Source of the DNA: Acidimicrobiales bacterium
Lineage (GTDB): Bacteria > Actinomycetota > Acidimicrobiia > Acidimicrobiales > RAAP-2
Length of the DNA stretch: 64,000 nucleotides
Assembly (NCBI GenBank): GCA_025351385.1
Contig: JANXWA010000008.1
Span: forward strand, 1 to 64,000
Direction of reading: 5' to 3'
Shown here piece by piece: positions 29,258 to 38,503 of this stretch. The stretch's first letter is position 1. Every line of letters starts with the position of its first letter. The notes under the pieces were generated by a model. It made no database searches. It saw only the letters and a list, made by a program, of their open reading frames with translations, and was not told the DNA's origin. A program made the position numbers and the translations under genes.

Positions 29258-29977
29258 CTAACTGACCCGGACCGCCGTGACGACCAGCCGTTCGTCATGG
29301 GTGTGGATGCCCTTGTCCCAGGTACCCGCGCAAGTGACGAGCGAGAGGTGAGCCCGTCCGTCGGTGGAGGGCTGGGCCCTCAAGCCTCGCGGAGGCCCCG
29401 AGCCGTAGATCACGTCGAGGACCTTGAGCGTCTTGCTCTGGGCCAAGGTGTAGGCGTGCGTCGAGGTGACGACGAAGCGCTCGACCGACCGGCTCTTGGT
29501 GTTGCGAATGATGATCTGGTCACCGCGCACGAGGCTCGAGAGGCGCCCGAAGACCGCGTAGCGACCGAAGGCGTCGTCGATGTGTCCCGCGATCGTCGCG
29601 GTCCCGGAGGCCCCGGGGACCGAACTTCCGCGATACCAGAACGCGTCGCCCCAGTAGGGGCTGTTCGCCCCACCCTCGGGTGCGGCCATGGCGTGTGCCC
29701 TGGTCATGCCCACTGCGAGGACGTGACTACGAACAGCGATGGCCGGGATCTCGATGATCAAGGGCACCGCCACGGCACGAGCGTTGAGACTCATCTTCGA
29801 GGAGGTCAATGTTGCGGGCGTCGGCAAGGACGGTGTGACGGGGACGTTCGCGGTGGTGGTCGTCTCGGTCGTCAATCGGGGGGCTGGACTCGCGGTGAGC
29901 CGAATGCCGCCGATGACCGCGGCCACCGTGACGAACACGATGACCGCGGTCCACCACGGCAGACGTCGCGTAGCCAC
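29258..29977 (-). CDS. Sortase (class E/F-like)
   Basis: N-terminal TM; PLIIEIPAIAVRS, TATIAGHIDDAFGRYAVFGRLSSLVRGD, active-site SLVTCAGTWD. Confidence 0.87.
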   Translation of the reverse strand: MATRRLPWWTAVIVFVTVAAVIGGIRLTASPAPRLTTETTTTANVPVTPSLPTPATLTSSKMSLNARAVAVPLIIEIPAIAVRSHVLAVGMTRAHAMAAPEGGANSPYWGDAFWYRGSSVPGASGTATIAGHIDDAFGRYAVFGRLSSLVRGDQIIIRNTKSRSVERFVVTSTHAYTLAQSKTLKVLDVIYGSGPPRGLRAQPSTDGRAHLSLVTCAGTWDKGIHTHDERLVVTAVRVS

Positions 29978-29986
29978 GGATGAGGC

Positions 29987-30967
29987 CTAGTGGCGACGTA
30001 TCCGGATGCGTCGGACGCCCTCAAAGGCAAGGAGTCCTCCGCCGAGCAGCATCGCAGTAAAGCCGGCCCACGTCGTTCCATCGGTTGACGACACCGGACT
30101 CAACGGTCCACCACCAGTGACGGGCGGTGCGGTGAGCGGCGGGATCGTACCTCCGGTGATCGGCAGCGCCGTCGTCGTGGTGGTCGGCGACGTGGTTGTG
30201 GTGGTCGACGTGGTCGACGTGGTGGTCGTGCCAGTGACGGCAGAACACGTCGGGCCGGAGATCACGTTACTGTCAAGAGTGACGCCACCGTTGCGCGCTA
30301 GCGCGCGGCCGTTCAACGAAGCGCCCGTGTCCATCGAGATGGACGTCAGGGCCAGGATGCTGCCGACGAACGACGCGGTCGTGCCGAGGGTCGCCGAACT
30401 GCCGATCTGCCAGATGACATTGCAGGGCTGGACGCCACCACTGAGGATGACGTGACTGGCCGGAGCGACGACCAACGTGCTCACGCTCTGGAAGATGAAG
30501 ACCGAGCTGGCGTCGCCCACGAGGGTCAGGGTGCCAGTCAAGGCGAGACCACTGCTCGCGGAGTAGACGCCAGCGTTCAGTGACTGACCACCGAGATTGG
30601 TGTTCATCACGGCCGTGGACGGGGCGTTCATCGCCGCGAGGTACGCGGCGGTGACGTCGTTGGACGCCGTATTCGCCGGTCCACCGACCGGTCCACCGAC
30701 GTTCTGGGTCCCTCCGACGACACCTGGCGGGAAGCCGGTCACGGACGTGCCCGGATAGAGGTCGAGGTTGCCGCTCAAGCTGGTGGCACCAGTGCTGGTC
30801 ACCGTCGTCCCTGCGACCACCGAGGCGGCGGCGGCGGTTCCCAGGTTCGGAACGGTCGCCGACCATGCAGGACTCGCGCTGAGGGCCACGGTCATGGCCC
30901 CACCCGCGAACGCGACGGCTCCGAGGCGGAGCATCCTTCGTGAACTGGTAATCGTGAGGTGTTTCAT
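29987..30967 (-). CDS. Ice-binding-like (DUF3494-type) secreted protein with Thr/Ser linker and C-terminal TM
   Basis: Signal peptide; GTAAAASVVAGTTVTSTGATSLSGNLDLYPGTSVTGFPPG...LNAGVYSASSGLALTGTLTLVGDASSVFIFQ; LPITGG; C-terminal TM plus RRIRIRRH. Confidence 0.85.
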   Translation of the reverse strand: MKHLTITSSRRMLRLGAVAFAGGAMTVALSASPAWSATVPNLGTAAAASVVAGTTVTSTGATSLSGNLDLYPGTSVTGFPPGVVGGTQNVGGPVGGPANTASNDVTAAYLAAMNAPSTAVMNTNLGGQSLNAGVYSASSGLALTGTLTLVGDASSVFIFQSVSTLVVAPASHVILSGGVQPCNVIWQIGSSATLGTTASFVGSILALTSISMDTGASLNGRALARNGGVTLDSNVISGPTCSAVTGTTTTSTTSTTTTTSPTTTTTALPITGGTIPPLTAPPVTGGGPLSPVSSTDGTTWAGFTAMLLGGGLLAFEGVRRIRIRRH

Positions 30968-31293
30968 ACTGCTTCTCCTTTAGGTGACGCAACTGCGTGA
31001 ATGGTGGTTGAGACGGGCGTTGAAAGGTGGTCGAAGCGGCCAATGGACCAAGGGAGCACGTCGTGGACGATGTCGGCGTCGGACCCCTCGACCGGGACGT
31101 CGCGAATGAGATCGCCCAGCAACATCAGTCGACGCGCCGAATCGTTGCGCGCGGTGACCTGTCCCGAGCGTCTTGCCTGCGGTGGCGCCGGTCGATCCTT
31201 CGGTCGGACCGGGCTCTTTGTGTAGATGGCCTCGTTAAGAATGGTTGGTGGGGCGGCAATTCGCGCCTTGATGGCGTTGATGAGTGCGGACAC
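30964..31293 (-). CDS. Hypothetical small protein upstream of the ice-binding-like gene
   Basis: Open frame with possible GTG start (VSALINAIKARIAAPPTILNEAIYTK); overlaps the next start by 4 bp; no recognised domain. Confidence 0.3.
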   Translation of the reverse strand: MSALINAIKARIAAPPTILNEAIYTKSPVRPKDRPAPPQARRSGQVTARNDSARRLMLLGDLIRDVPVEGSDADIVHDVLPWSIGRFDHLSTPVSTTIHAVASPKGEAV

Positions 31294-31817
31294 GATGTTC
31301 CCTGCGTATGGCGAGGCTTCGAACCCGAACGGGCGACAACCTATACGGTCGTCCGAACGAACCAAGAAAGACGTCTCACGAGTACTACGACATCACATTG
31401 ACGTCATTGAATAACTTAGAGGTGCGTTCAGCAATCACTGCGTCGAATCGGACAACTTCGTCACAAGTAGTCGCCTCTGACACGTGTTCACAGTGTTTTC
31501 ACTGACGAATGTCATGGGATCGACATCGCGTCGACTCTTCCTGTCCAATTTGTGTAACTCCGCTCGGCTCCTCGGTCGATCGAACGCCGCGTCGGTCCGA
31601 GTGCAGTGACCAGCAGCATGGACGGAGTGGTCACCCGTCGTCCTTGTTCGCGCCACGGCCCGTCGAGGTTTCGAAGCTCACCAGGCGCCGTGGGTCGAAT
31701 GCGTCCAAGTGGCTGAATTCCGGTCCGACAGCGGAAGATGACATCATGACTTTGGTCCCCACCGCGCAGCTTGCGCCATCGAACACAATGGTGGAGGAGC
31801 GAAGAAGGAGAGGCGTG

Positions 31818-32528
31818 ATGGAAGTCGAACTCGGAGCGTCACGTCGACAGTGGCGCCGAGCCATTCCCGTGGCGCTCTTGCTTGTGCTCGGAGCGGGAAG
31901 CGGGATTGCGGTGTGGGCGTCGAGCGGCGCTGGTCCGTCGACCTCACCGGGTCCCGAGGGCGTTCGGGTCTACAACGTGCCCGACCTCGCACCCGCGACC
32001 ACGACGTTGGGCGGCACGTCGGTGGACGGAGTGACCTGTCAGACGGAGGCCAAAGAGGTGGTCAAGTACCACATCCACATCTACGTCTCGGTCTACGTCA
32101 ATGGAAATCTGCTGCGCGTCCCAGCGGGAGTCGGCATGACGCAGCCTTCGAGCATTGAGCACTTCGCGACCGGTCCCTTCTACGACGTTGGTCTCTACAA
32201 CTGCCTGTACTGGATCCACACGCACGTCAACGACGGCGTCGTTCACGTCGAGGCGCCGACGAAGCGGACGTTCACCCTCGGCCAGTTCTTCGACATTTGG
32301 GGCCAACCCCTCACTGGTCGCCAGGTCGGCCCCGCCCGCGGCACCGTCGTGGTCTTCGAGAACGGCCGGCGCCTGACGGGAGACCCGCGGTCGACTCCGC
32401 TGATGCCCCACGGCGTCATCCAGATTGACGTCGGAAGCCCCGTCGTGGCGTTCCAGCCCGTCACCTACAAGGTGAGCGGGGGCTGCGGGCAAGGAACCCT
32501 CGGTTGCTCCACGCCGAAGAAGAAGTAG
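31818..32528 (+). CDS. Membrane-anchored His-rich protein of unknown function
   Basis: N-terminal TM; KYHIHIYVSVYVNG and YNCLYWIHTHVNDGVVHVEAP; RBS AAGGAGAGG before ATG. Confidence 0.7.
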   Translation: MEVELGASRRQWRRAIPVALLLVLGAGSGIAVWASSGAGPSTSPGPEGVRVYNVPDLAPATTTLGGTSVDGVTCQTEAKEVVKYHIHIYVSVYVNGNLLRVPAGVGMTQPSSIEHFATGPFYDVGLYNCLYWIHTHVNDGVVHVEAPTKRTFTLGQFFDIWGQPLTGRQVGPARGTVVVFENGRRLTGDPRSTPLMPHGVIQIDVGSPVVAFQPVTYKVSGGCGQGTLGCSTPKKK

Positions 32529-32544
32529 TCCCCCGTCCCGACGT

Positions 32545-32796
32545 TCAATGACGGCTCTTCAAAGCCGCCGTTCGAGTTCCGAATTCAGCCTCATCGATCT
32601 CGTCACGGACGAAGCGGGCCCGAAGGATCTGTTCCGGGGTGTTCAGCGCGGCGCCCGATAGGGATCGCGTCATTCCGGGACGCGACGCGAAGGCGGCGAT
32701 GCCGGTCATGACCACTACGAAGAACAGGATCATCAAGAAGATGGCCAGGGCTCCCGATCCGCCGCCCGCGATACCGCAACCCCAGTTGTTGTTCAT
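32545..32796 (-). CDS. SHOCT-domain small membrane protein
   Basis: TM segment then LNTPEQILRARFVRDEIDEAEFGTRTAALK. Confidence 0.8.
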   Translation of the reverse strand: MNNNWGCGIAGGGSGALAIFLMILFFVVVMTGIAAFASRPGMTRSLSGAALNTPEQILRARFVRDEIDEAEFGTRTAALKSRH

Positions 32797-33051
32797 CGCC
32801 GACCTCCTGCTGGACCAGTTCCCAGTTTCCCATTGGCGGTCGTCCAACCGTAGGGCCGAAGGTCACGAACTGTCAGACGAGTTTCGACTGAAGACCCCGA
32901 CGTGGCCCGCACCCAACTGTCATCAGATCGACAGTCGGTCGGGGCCGCGTCCGTTCAGAATTGTGACGGCGGTTCATCACTACGCCGGCGAACGACCCAG
33001 AAGGTCCGCGTCGATCCCCCGGCTCCCGTCACGTCGGTCACCATTGACGAA

Positions 33052-33354
33052 TCACGCGAAGGTGATGAAGCCCGACGTGATGCACAGTCCGAAGGCGTTG
33101 ATCACGAGGAACCCCCCCACCAGCCCGATCACGACGGCGCGCGGCAGACGACCCCGTCGGGCCGACGCCGGCGTTGGCATGTACCAGTCGGGCAGCAGGC
33201 CCGGTCGGTGGAGGACTGCTCCGTCCCACGCCACGGCGTCACCGTCGAGCGGGGCGTTCGGATCGGCGGCCAGGGCGAACTCGGTCAACTCCTCGTCCGA
33301 GAACGGTGCCAACGCAAAGCCCCCGCTGGTCGTGGCGTTCAGGCGTTCATCCAT
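33052..33354 (-). CDS. Small hypothetical membrane protein
   Basis: MDERLNATTSGGFALAPFSDEELTEFALAADPNAP... with one C-terminal TM; start preceded by GAAGGGGGAC. Confidence 0.6.
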   Translation of the reverse strand: MDERLNATTSGGFALAPFSDEELTEFALAADPNAPLDGDAVAWDGAVLHRPGLLPDWYMPTPASARRGRLPRAVVIGLVGGFLVINAFGLCITSGFITFA

Positions 33355-33510
33355 CGAGTCCCCCTTCTCATCGATCGTAGGTGCTGATCGGTCCTCCCGG
33401 TCGTTCGGGCCGTCGTACCCTCCACCAGTGGAGGTCCGTCGCGGCGCAGCCCGATTCGCCTTCGCTCCAGTGGGTCCTCCGACCCTCAATACCGAGGCCG
33501 ATCGTCGCGG

Positions 33511-34362
33511 CTAGGCCTGGCCGAGCAGGCTTCGCTGGCGACCGAGTCCCTCCACCTCGAGCTCGACAACGTCGCCGGCCTTGAGGTACGCCACGTCGTC
33601 GTGACCCATCGAGACCCCGGCCGGGGTGCCAGTGTTGATGAGGTCGCCCGGCTCGAGCACCATGAACTGGCTGATGTACCAAACGAGGTAGTAAACGCCG
33701 AAGACCATGTCCGCCGTCGTGCCGTTCTGGCGCACGACGCCGTTCACCGAGAGGTTGAGGGTCAGCGCCTGAGGGTCGGGGACCTCGTCGGGAGTGACGA
33801 GCCACGGGCCGAGGGGGTTGAACGTCTCGCAGCCCTTACCCTTGTCCCACTGGCCGCCCCGCTCGATCTGGAACTCGCGTTCCGAGACGTCGTGCGATGT
33901 TGCGTAGCCGGCGATGACCTCGATCGCCGCGTCGGGCGATGACAGGTACCTGGCCCGCTGGCCCATCACGACACCGAGCTCGACCTCCCAGTCGGTCTTC
34001 ACCGAACCCCGGGGCACCAGTACCTCGTCGTGCGGCCCGACCATGGAGTTGGGTGCCTTCATGAACAGGATCGGCTCGGCCGGGACCGTCGCCCCGGTCT
34101 CTCGAGCGTGGTCGCGGTAGTTGAGCCCGACGCAGATGATCTTCTCGGGCTTCTCGATCGGCGCGCCCAGTCGCTCGCCGTCGAGTGCCACCGATGCCAG
34201 GGACCCCGACTCCAGGAGGCGTCGGACGCGTGACGTTCCGTCCGAGGACCAGAACTCCGCGTCGAAGCGGACGTCGTGGGCACCTAGGTCGTAGGCCTGT
34301 CCGTTCGCCGCGATCACCGCCGGTCGCTCGGCCCCGACCGGCCCTACCCGAATCAGCTTCAC
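33511..34362 (-). CDS. FAH-family hydrolase (2,4-diketo-3-deoxy-sugar-acid hydrolase-like)
   Basis: IICVGLNYRDHARETGATVPAEPILFMKAPNSMVGP, SVKTDWEVELGVVMGQRARYL, LINTGTPAGVSMG. Confidence 0.9.
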   Translation of the reverse strand: MKLIRVGPVGAERPAVIAANGQAYDLGAHDVRFDAEFWSSDGTSRVRRLLESGSLASVALDGERLGAPIEKPEKIICVGLNYRDHARETGATVPAEPILFMKAPNSMVGPHDEVLVPRGSVKTDWEVELGVVMGQRARYLSSPDAAIEVIAGYATSHDVSEREFQIERGGQWDKGKGCETFNPLGPWLVTPDEVPDPQALTLNLSVNGVVRQNGTTADMVFGVYYLVWYISQFMVLEPGDLINTGTPAGVSMGHDDVAYLKAGDVVELEVEGLGRQRSLLGQA

Positions 34363-35261
34363 TGTCTCTCCTTATCGTCGTGCGGGCTCTCGAATCCCAC
34401 CACCGACCGATTGGCCAGTTGGACCGAGATGGTCCACGTGCGAGAAGTGTGGCCCGGGATCGGTGCGATCGACGAGCGGTCGACGCAGCGCTGCAGCGAG
34501 TCGCCGAATCCGTTGGTCGGCTCGATCGAGAGTACCGGGTGCTGCGAGAGGTGCCCGTGGTCAAGCCACACGCCAAGGTACGCCAGCTCGTCAAGACGCC
34601 ACGACATCGTGAGCGACGTCCCCCTCGCGTCGATCATTCGCACGGTCGATAGTCGGGCCGACGGATCGAGGAAGAGCTTGCGCGACGTGCCGGCCGGCAC
34701 GGCGTCGACGAGGTCGAGTCCCCCGACCGGCCACAGCAACGGCGACGTGTCGTCGTCGCGCAATCCGACCAGGCGATGGGGCACGGCGTCGAGGACAACA
34801 CGGGTTCCCGGGAGGTAGCGGAACAGGGGGTGGGCCGCGTAGAGCAGGTGGAGCGCCCCGGCCTCGCGCGTCTGGAGCGAATAGTGCAGATCGACGCGCT
34901 GGCTCGAGACCTCGATCGTCCTCGAGAGCGAGAACGGCAGCGACGTGCCGAAGACCGATGTCGTCACCGAGCGTGCGCTCACCTCGTCGACCGTCCACGG
35001 CGTTCGCCAGAGGTCGCCGTGGTCGGCCAGTTCGATGGTGGTGCCGGGGTAGCGGCAGGCGTCGATCGTGGGCATCATCTCGTCCCAACCGCAGAGGTCG
35101 CCCTCGTCGAAGGAGAGGCCCGGATCGAGGTCCGCGAGGTCCCCGCGGGGCTGTTCGAACCACTCCCGGTGGGCAATCGTGTCGCGCAGGCTCGTGATCT
35201 TCGCCCCATGTTCGGGCGACATCGCGAGCGCCACGCCAGGGGCCTCGAGCAGCACCGTCAT
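34359..35261 (-). CDS. Aldose 1-epimerase-like protein
   Basis: AMSPEHGAKITSLRD, GDLCGWDEMMPTIDACRYPG, ELADHGDLWRTPW, SIEPTNGFGDSL; galactose mutarotase-like fold. Confidence 0.82.
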   Translation of the reverse strand: MTVLLEAPGVALAMSPEHGAKITSLRDTIAHREWFEQPRGDLADLDPGLSFDEGDLCGWDEMMPTIDACRYPGTTIELADHGDLWRTPWTVDEVSARSVTTSVFGTSLPFSLSRTIEVSSQRVDLHYSLQTREAGALHLLYAAHPLFRYLPGTRVVLDAVPHRLVGLRDDDTSPLLWPVGGLDLVDAVPAGTSRKLFLDPSARLSTVRMIDARGTSLTMSWRLDELAYLGVWLDHGHLSQHPVLSIEPTNGFGDSLQRCVDRSSIAPIPGHTSRTWTISVQLANRSVVGFESPHDDKERQ

Positions 35262-35272
35262 CGCTCCGACGC

Positions 35273-36454
35273 CTACGCGCCGGCGATCGTCAGCTGCGTC
35301 ACCGGATCGAAGAAGTGGAGTCGCTCGGGGTGAAGCGTGAACGAGGCGCGGTCGCCGGCCCTCACTGAGCTGCGCGGGTCGACGCGCGCGACTCCCTCGC
35401 CCTGGATGGCGATGGCCCCGGTGCTCTTGAGTTCCTCGGCCTCGCTCTCGGCCGGGTCCTCGGCCTGGACCCGCGTGGCGTCGATGGAGAAGTGCACCAG
35501 CAGCTCCGAGCCCAGCTCTTCGACGAGCACCACGTCGGCGATCAACGTGGCGTCCGTCTCGGGCGCGGTGCCCGTGGCGGGGAGGTCCTCGGGCCGCAGT
35601 CCGAGCACGACCTTGCGACCCCGAAAGGCCGAAAGACCCGGGCGCGCCGTGTAGACCGCGTCGTGCAGCGGGATTCGCTGGGTGCCGAGCGTCAGGAACG
35701 TCCCGTCGGGGTCGATCGTCGCCTCGAAGAGGTTCATCGCTGGCGAACCGATGAAGGCGGCCACGAACAGGTTGGCCGGTTCGTTGTAGAGGACCTTCGG
35801 GCGGTCGCACTGCTGGAGGTGGCCCGAGCGCATGACCGCGACGCGATCACCCATCGTCATCGCCTCAGTCTGGTCGTGGGTGACGTAGAGCGTCGCGACG
35901 CCGATGCGTCGCTGGATGCGGCTGACCTCGGTGCGCATCTGCACGCGCAGCTTGGCGTCGAGGTTGGAGAGCGGTTCGTCCATCAAGAAGACCTTCGGCT
36001 CGCGCACGATCGCCCGGCCCATCGCGACGCGCTGACGTTGGCCGCCCGACAGCTGGCCGGGCTTGCGCTCCAACCACTCGGTCAGCCCGAGGATCGTCGC
36101 CGCCTCGGCGACGCGCCGGCGGATCTCGGCCTTGGGGATCTTTCGCAGGTCCAGCGCGAAGCCGATGTTCTGGCGCACCGACATGTGCGGGTACAGGGCG
36201 TAGTTCTGGAAGACCATCGCGATGTCACGGTCCTTCGACGTGACGTTGTTGACCACCCGGTCGCCGATGCGCAGCGTCCCCGACGTGATCTCCTCGAGCC
36301 CCGCGACCATGCGCAGCGCCGTCGTCTTGCCACAGCCCGACGGCCCGACCATCACCATGAGCTCGCCTTCGGCGACCTCCAACTCGAGCTCGTGGACCGC
36401 CTCGAAGCCGTTGGGATAGACCTTGGTCAGCCGATCGAGTGAGATGGAGGCCAT
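35273..36454 (-). CDS. Carbohydrate ABC transporter ATPase, MalK/UgpC type
   Basis: LDRLTKVYPNGFEAVHELELEVAEGELMVMVGPSGCGKTTALRMVAGLEEI, LSGGQRQRVAMGRAIVREPKVFLMDEPLSNLDAKLR; C-terminal TOBE-like domain. Confidence 0.95.
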   Translation of the reverse strand: MASISLDRLTKVYPNGFEAVHELELEVAEGELMVMVGPSGCGKTTALRMVAGLEEITSGTLRIGDRVVNNVTSKDRDIAMVFQNYALYPHMSVRQNIGFALDLRKIPKAEIRRRVAEAATILGLTEWLERKPGQLSGGQRQRVAMGRAIVREPKVFLMDEPLSNLDAKLRVQMRTEVSRIQRRIGVATLYVTHDQTEAMTMGDRVAVMRSGHLQQCDRPKVLYNEPANLFVAAFIGSPAMNLFEATIDPDGTFLTLGTQRIPLHDAVYTARPGLSAFRGRKVVLGLRPEDLPATGTAPETDATLIADVVLVEELGSELLVHFSIDATRVQAEDPAESEAEELKSTGAIAIQGEGVARVDPRSSVRAGDRASFTLHPERLHFFDPVTQLTIAGA

Positions 36455-36456
36455 CG

Positions 36457-37578
36457 CTACTCCTTGACGAGGCGGCGGTTCAGTTCGTCCTCGTCCAGCT
36501 CAATGCCCAGTCCGGGACCGGTGCGCACGGCCAGCTGCCCGTTGACTGGCACGAAAGGCGTCGAGAGGAGCGACCCCGCTCGCTTGGACGACGTGACCGG
36601 GTACTCGATCAGCCGCTCGGCGGGCAGCGTCGAGCAGAACGCCAGGGTGGCCGCCAAGAGCACGTCAGTGGAGAAGCAGTGCGGCACGACGAGCACCCCA
36701 CCGTACTCGCGGCCCATCGCGGCGATGTCGCGTCCGATGGTGAGTCCTCCGCATCGCCCGAGGTCCGGCTGGAGCACGTCGACCTTGGCCTCGATCAGTT
36801 GGCGGAACGGATGGGCGTTGGAATGTGCCTCGCCGCAGGCGATGCGCACCGCCACCGAGTCGCAGAGCCGTTCGTAGCTCCGAAGGTCGTCGGCATCGAA
36901 GGGCTCTTCGAACCAGAAGAGGTCGAGGGGCTCGGCCCGGTGGCAGAACTCCCGGGCACTGCGCAGCGTGTAGGCCATGCCGCCGTCGATCATCAGGCGC
37001 CGATCCGGTCCGAGCACGTGACGCGCGGCGCTCGCCAGCTCGATGTCGCGCCCGATGTCGCGACCGAGCGGCCCCCATCCGAGCTTCAGTGCGCCGAAGC
37101 CCTCGTCGACGACACGCCGGGCGATCCCCTCGACCTCCTCGGGCGTGTCGGGCATCACCTCGCTGGCGTAGATGTCGACCGTCGTCGCCTCCGAGCCGCC
37201 CAGCAACTGCGCGACGGAGAGACCCGAGGCCTGGCCGAGGATGTCCCAGAGCGCCATGTCCACGGCGCTCATCGCGTGCAGCGCGGCGCCGTCGCGACCG
37301 TAGTGGTAGCTCTGGTCGAACATCCGCTTCCACAGCGGACGGATGTTGAGGGGATCCTCGCCGACCAGGACCTCGGCCAGTCCCCGAGCGATCGAGTGCG
37401 ACGCGGGGGTGGTGACGATGCGTTGGGCCACGTAGGGCGACGTGTCGCCCTCGCCGATCCCGACGAACCCGTCGTCGGTGTGGATTCGCACCAGGAAGGC
37501 GTCCTGGGTGCCGTCGGCCCGCGACGTGTCGACCTCGCCGACCCTCAACACCATCGCCTCGACTCGAGTGATTCTCAT
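36457..37578 (-). CDS. Mandelate racemase/muconate lactonizing enzyme (enolase superfamily), probable sugar-acid dehydratase
   Basis: MRITRVEAMVLRVG; FGALKLGWGPLGRDI, LMIDGGMAYT, FWFEEPFDADD, CGEAHSN, QPDLGRCGGLT, VVPHCFSTDVLLAATLAF. Confidence 0.92.
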   Translation of the reverse strand: MRITRVEAMVLRVGEVDTSRADGTQDAFLVRIHTDDGFVGIGEGDTSPYVAQRIVTTPASHSIARGLAEVLVGEDPLNIRPLWKRMFDQSYHYGRDGAALHAMSAVDMALWDILGQASGLSVAQLLGGSEATTVDIYASEVMPDTPEEVEGIARRVVDEGFGALKLGWGPLGRDIGRDIELASAARHVLGPDRRLMIDGGMAYTLRSAREFCHRAEPLDLFWFEEPFDADDLRSYERLCDSVAVRIACGEAHSNAHPFRQLIEAKVDVLQPDLGRCGGLTIGRDIAAMGREYGGVLVVPHCFSTDVLLAATLAFCSTLPAERLIEYPVTSSKRAGSLLSTPFVPVNGQLAVRTGPGLGIELDEDELNRRLVKE

Positions 37579-38381
37579 AGCACCACGTCTCCCAGGTTCT
37601 CTCGGATGATCTTCTTCGCCTCGTCGACCCGCTCGCCCAGCTCCGCCGCGGGCAGGCGCTGGGCGAGGGCCGTGATGCTGACCGCCCCGTCGGGCACTGA
37701 GCTCGAAGTCAGGAACAGCGCCAGGGCCATGCAGTTGATGCCCACCTCGTTCTCCTCGCGGTCGAATCCGTAGCCGTGCTCTCGGATCGAGGCGAACTCC
37801 GCGTCGAGCGAGACGGCGTCGACGTGCGTGTTCGGCGTTCGCCGCTCGAGCGGTCCGAACTGCTCGACGAACCGTTCGACGGCGGCGAGGTCGGTCAACG
37901 AATAGGCGAGCAGGGTCTTGCCCACACCGGTGCAGTGGGCGGGATTGCGCCCGCCGATGACCGACGTCATCTGGAATCGCGAGTCGGCCGGCTGGACCTT
38001 GGCGAGGTAGACGACCTCCGCGCCGTCGCGCACGGCGTAGTGGGTCGTCTCGCCGAAGTGAGAAGCAAGCTCGGCGAGGACGGGGCGGATGCGCAGAGTG
38101 TCGTCGAGCTCGGAGTAGTAGGAGAAGGCCAGCTTCAAGAATCGGTAGTTGAGCCGGTAGCGGCCATCTCCGTCTTGTTCCACGAACTCGGCGCGACGAA
38201 GGGCTCCCAGCGCCCGGTGGATGCTCGATTTGGGCGAGTCCAGCAGCTCGGCCAGCTCGATGAGGCCCACCCCGTAGGGGAACGATCCCAGGGCCTTCAA
38301 GACGGCGAGCACCCGATCGGCACCCTTCAGACCCCCGTCGGCCATCGGGGCCGCGTCGCCGACTTCGTCCGTCTTCACCAC
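37575..38381 (-). CDS. IclR family transcriptional regulator
   Basis: RVLAVLKALGSFPYGVGLIELAELLDSPKSSIHRALGALRRAEFVEQDGDGRYRLN wHTH plus effector domain; start codon uncertain. Confidence 0.92.
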   Translation of the reverse strand: MVKTDEVGDAAPMADGGLKGADRVLAVLKALGSFPYGVGLIELAELLDSPKSSIHRALGALRRAEFVEQDGDGRYRLNYRFLKLAFSYYSELDDTLRIRPVLAELASHFGETTHYAVRDGAEVVYLAKVQPADSRFQMTSVIGGRNPAHCTGVGKTLLAYSLTDLAAVERFVEQFGPLERRTPNTHVDAVSLDAEFASIREHGYGFDREENEVGINCMALALFLTSSSVPDGAVSITALAQRLPAAELGERVDEAKKIIRENLGDVVL

Positions 38382-38433
38382 GCCCACCCCAGTCAAACAA
38401 CGGTGATCGATCAAGTTGGAATCCTTGAGTTTC

Positions 38434-38474
38434 GAAGTATACTTCAGCCCCAATAGTTCGGAACACCATTCCGA
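38434..38474. promoter_or_regulatory. Operator-like palindromes upstream of Zn-ADH and iclR-type gene
   Basis: GAAGTATACTTC (38434-38445) and TCGGAA-CACCA-TTCCGA (38458-38474). Confidence 0.6.
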
Positions 38475-38503
38475 TTATCAAAACCATTGGGTGGAGACGG
38501 CAT

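Noticed and set aside
28481-29983. 500-aa plus-strand ORF
   Set aside because: Antisense to AIM24 and sortase genes; low-complexity Asp/Arg/His composition.
30166-30235. Dense GTGGTCGACGTGG-type repeats considered as regulatory or CRISPR-like repeat
   Set aside because: Explained as codons for a Thr/Ser linker of the ice-binding-like protein on the minus strand; no regular repeat-spacer spacing.
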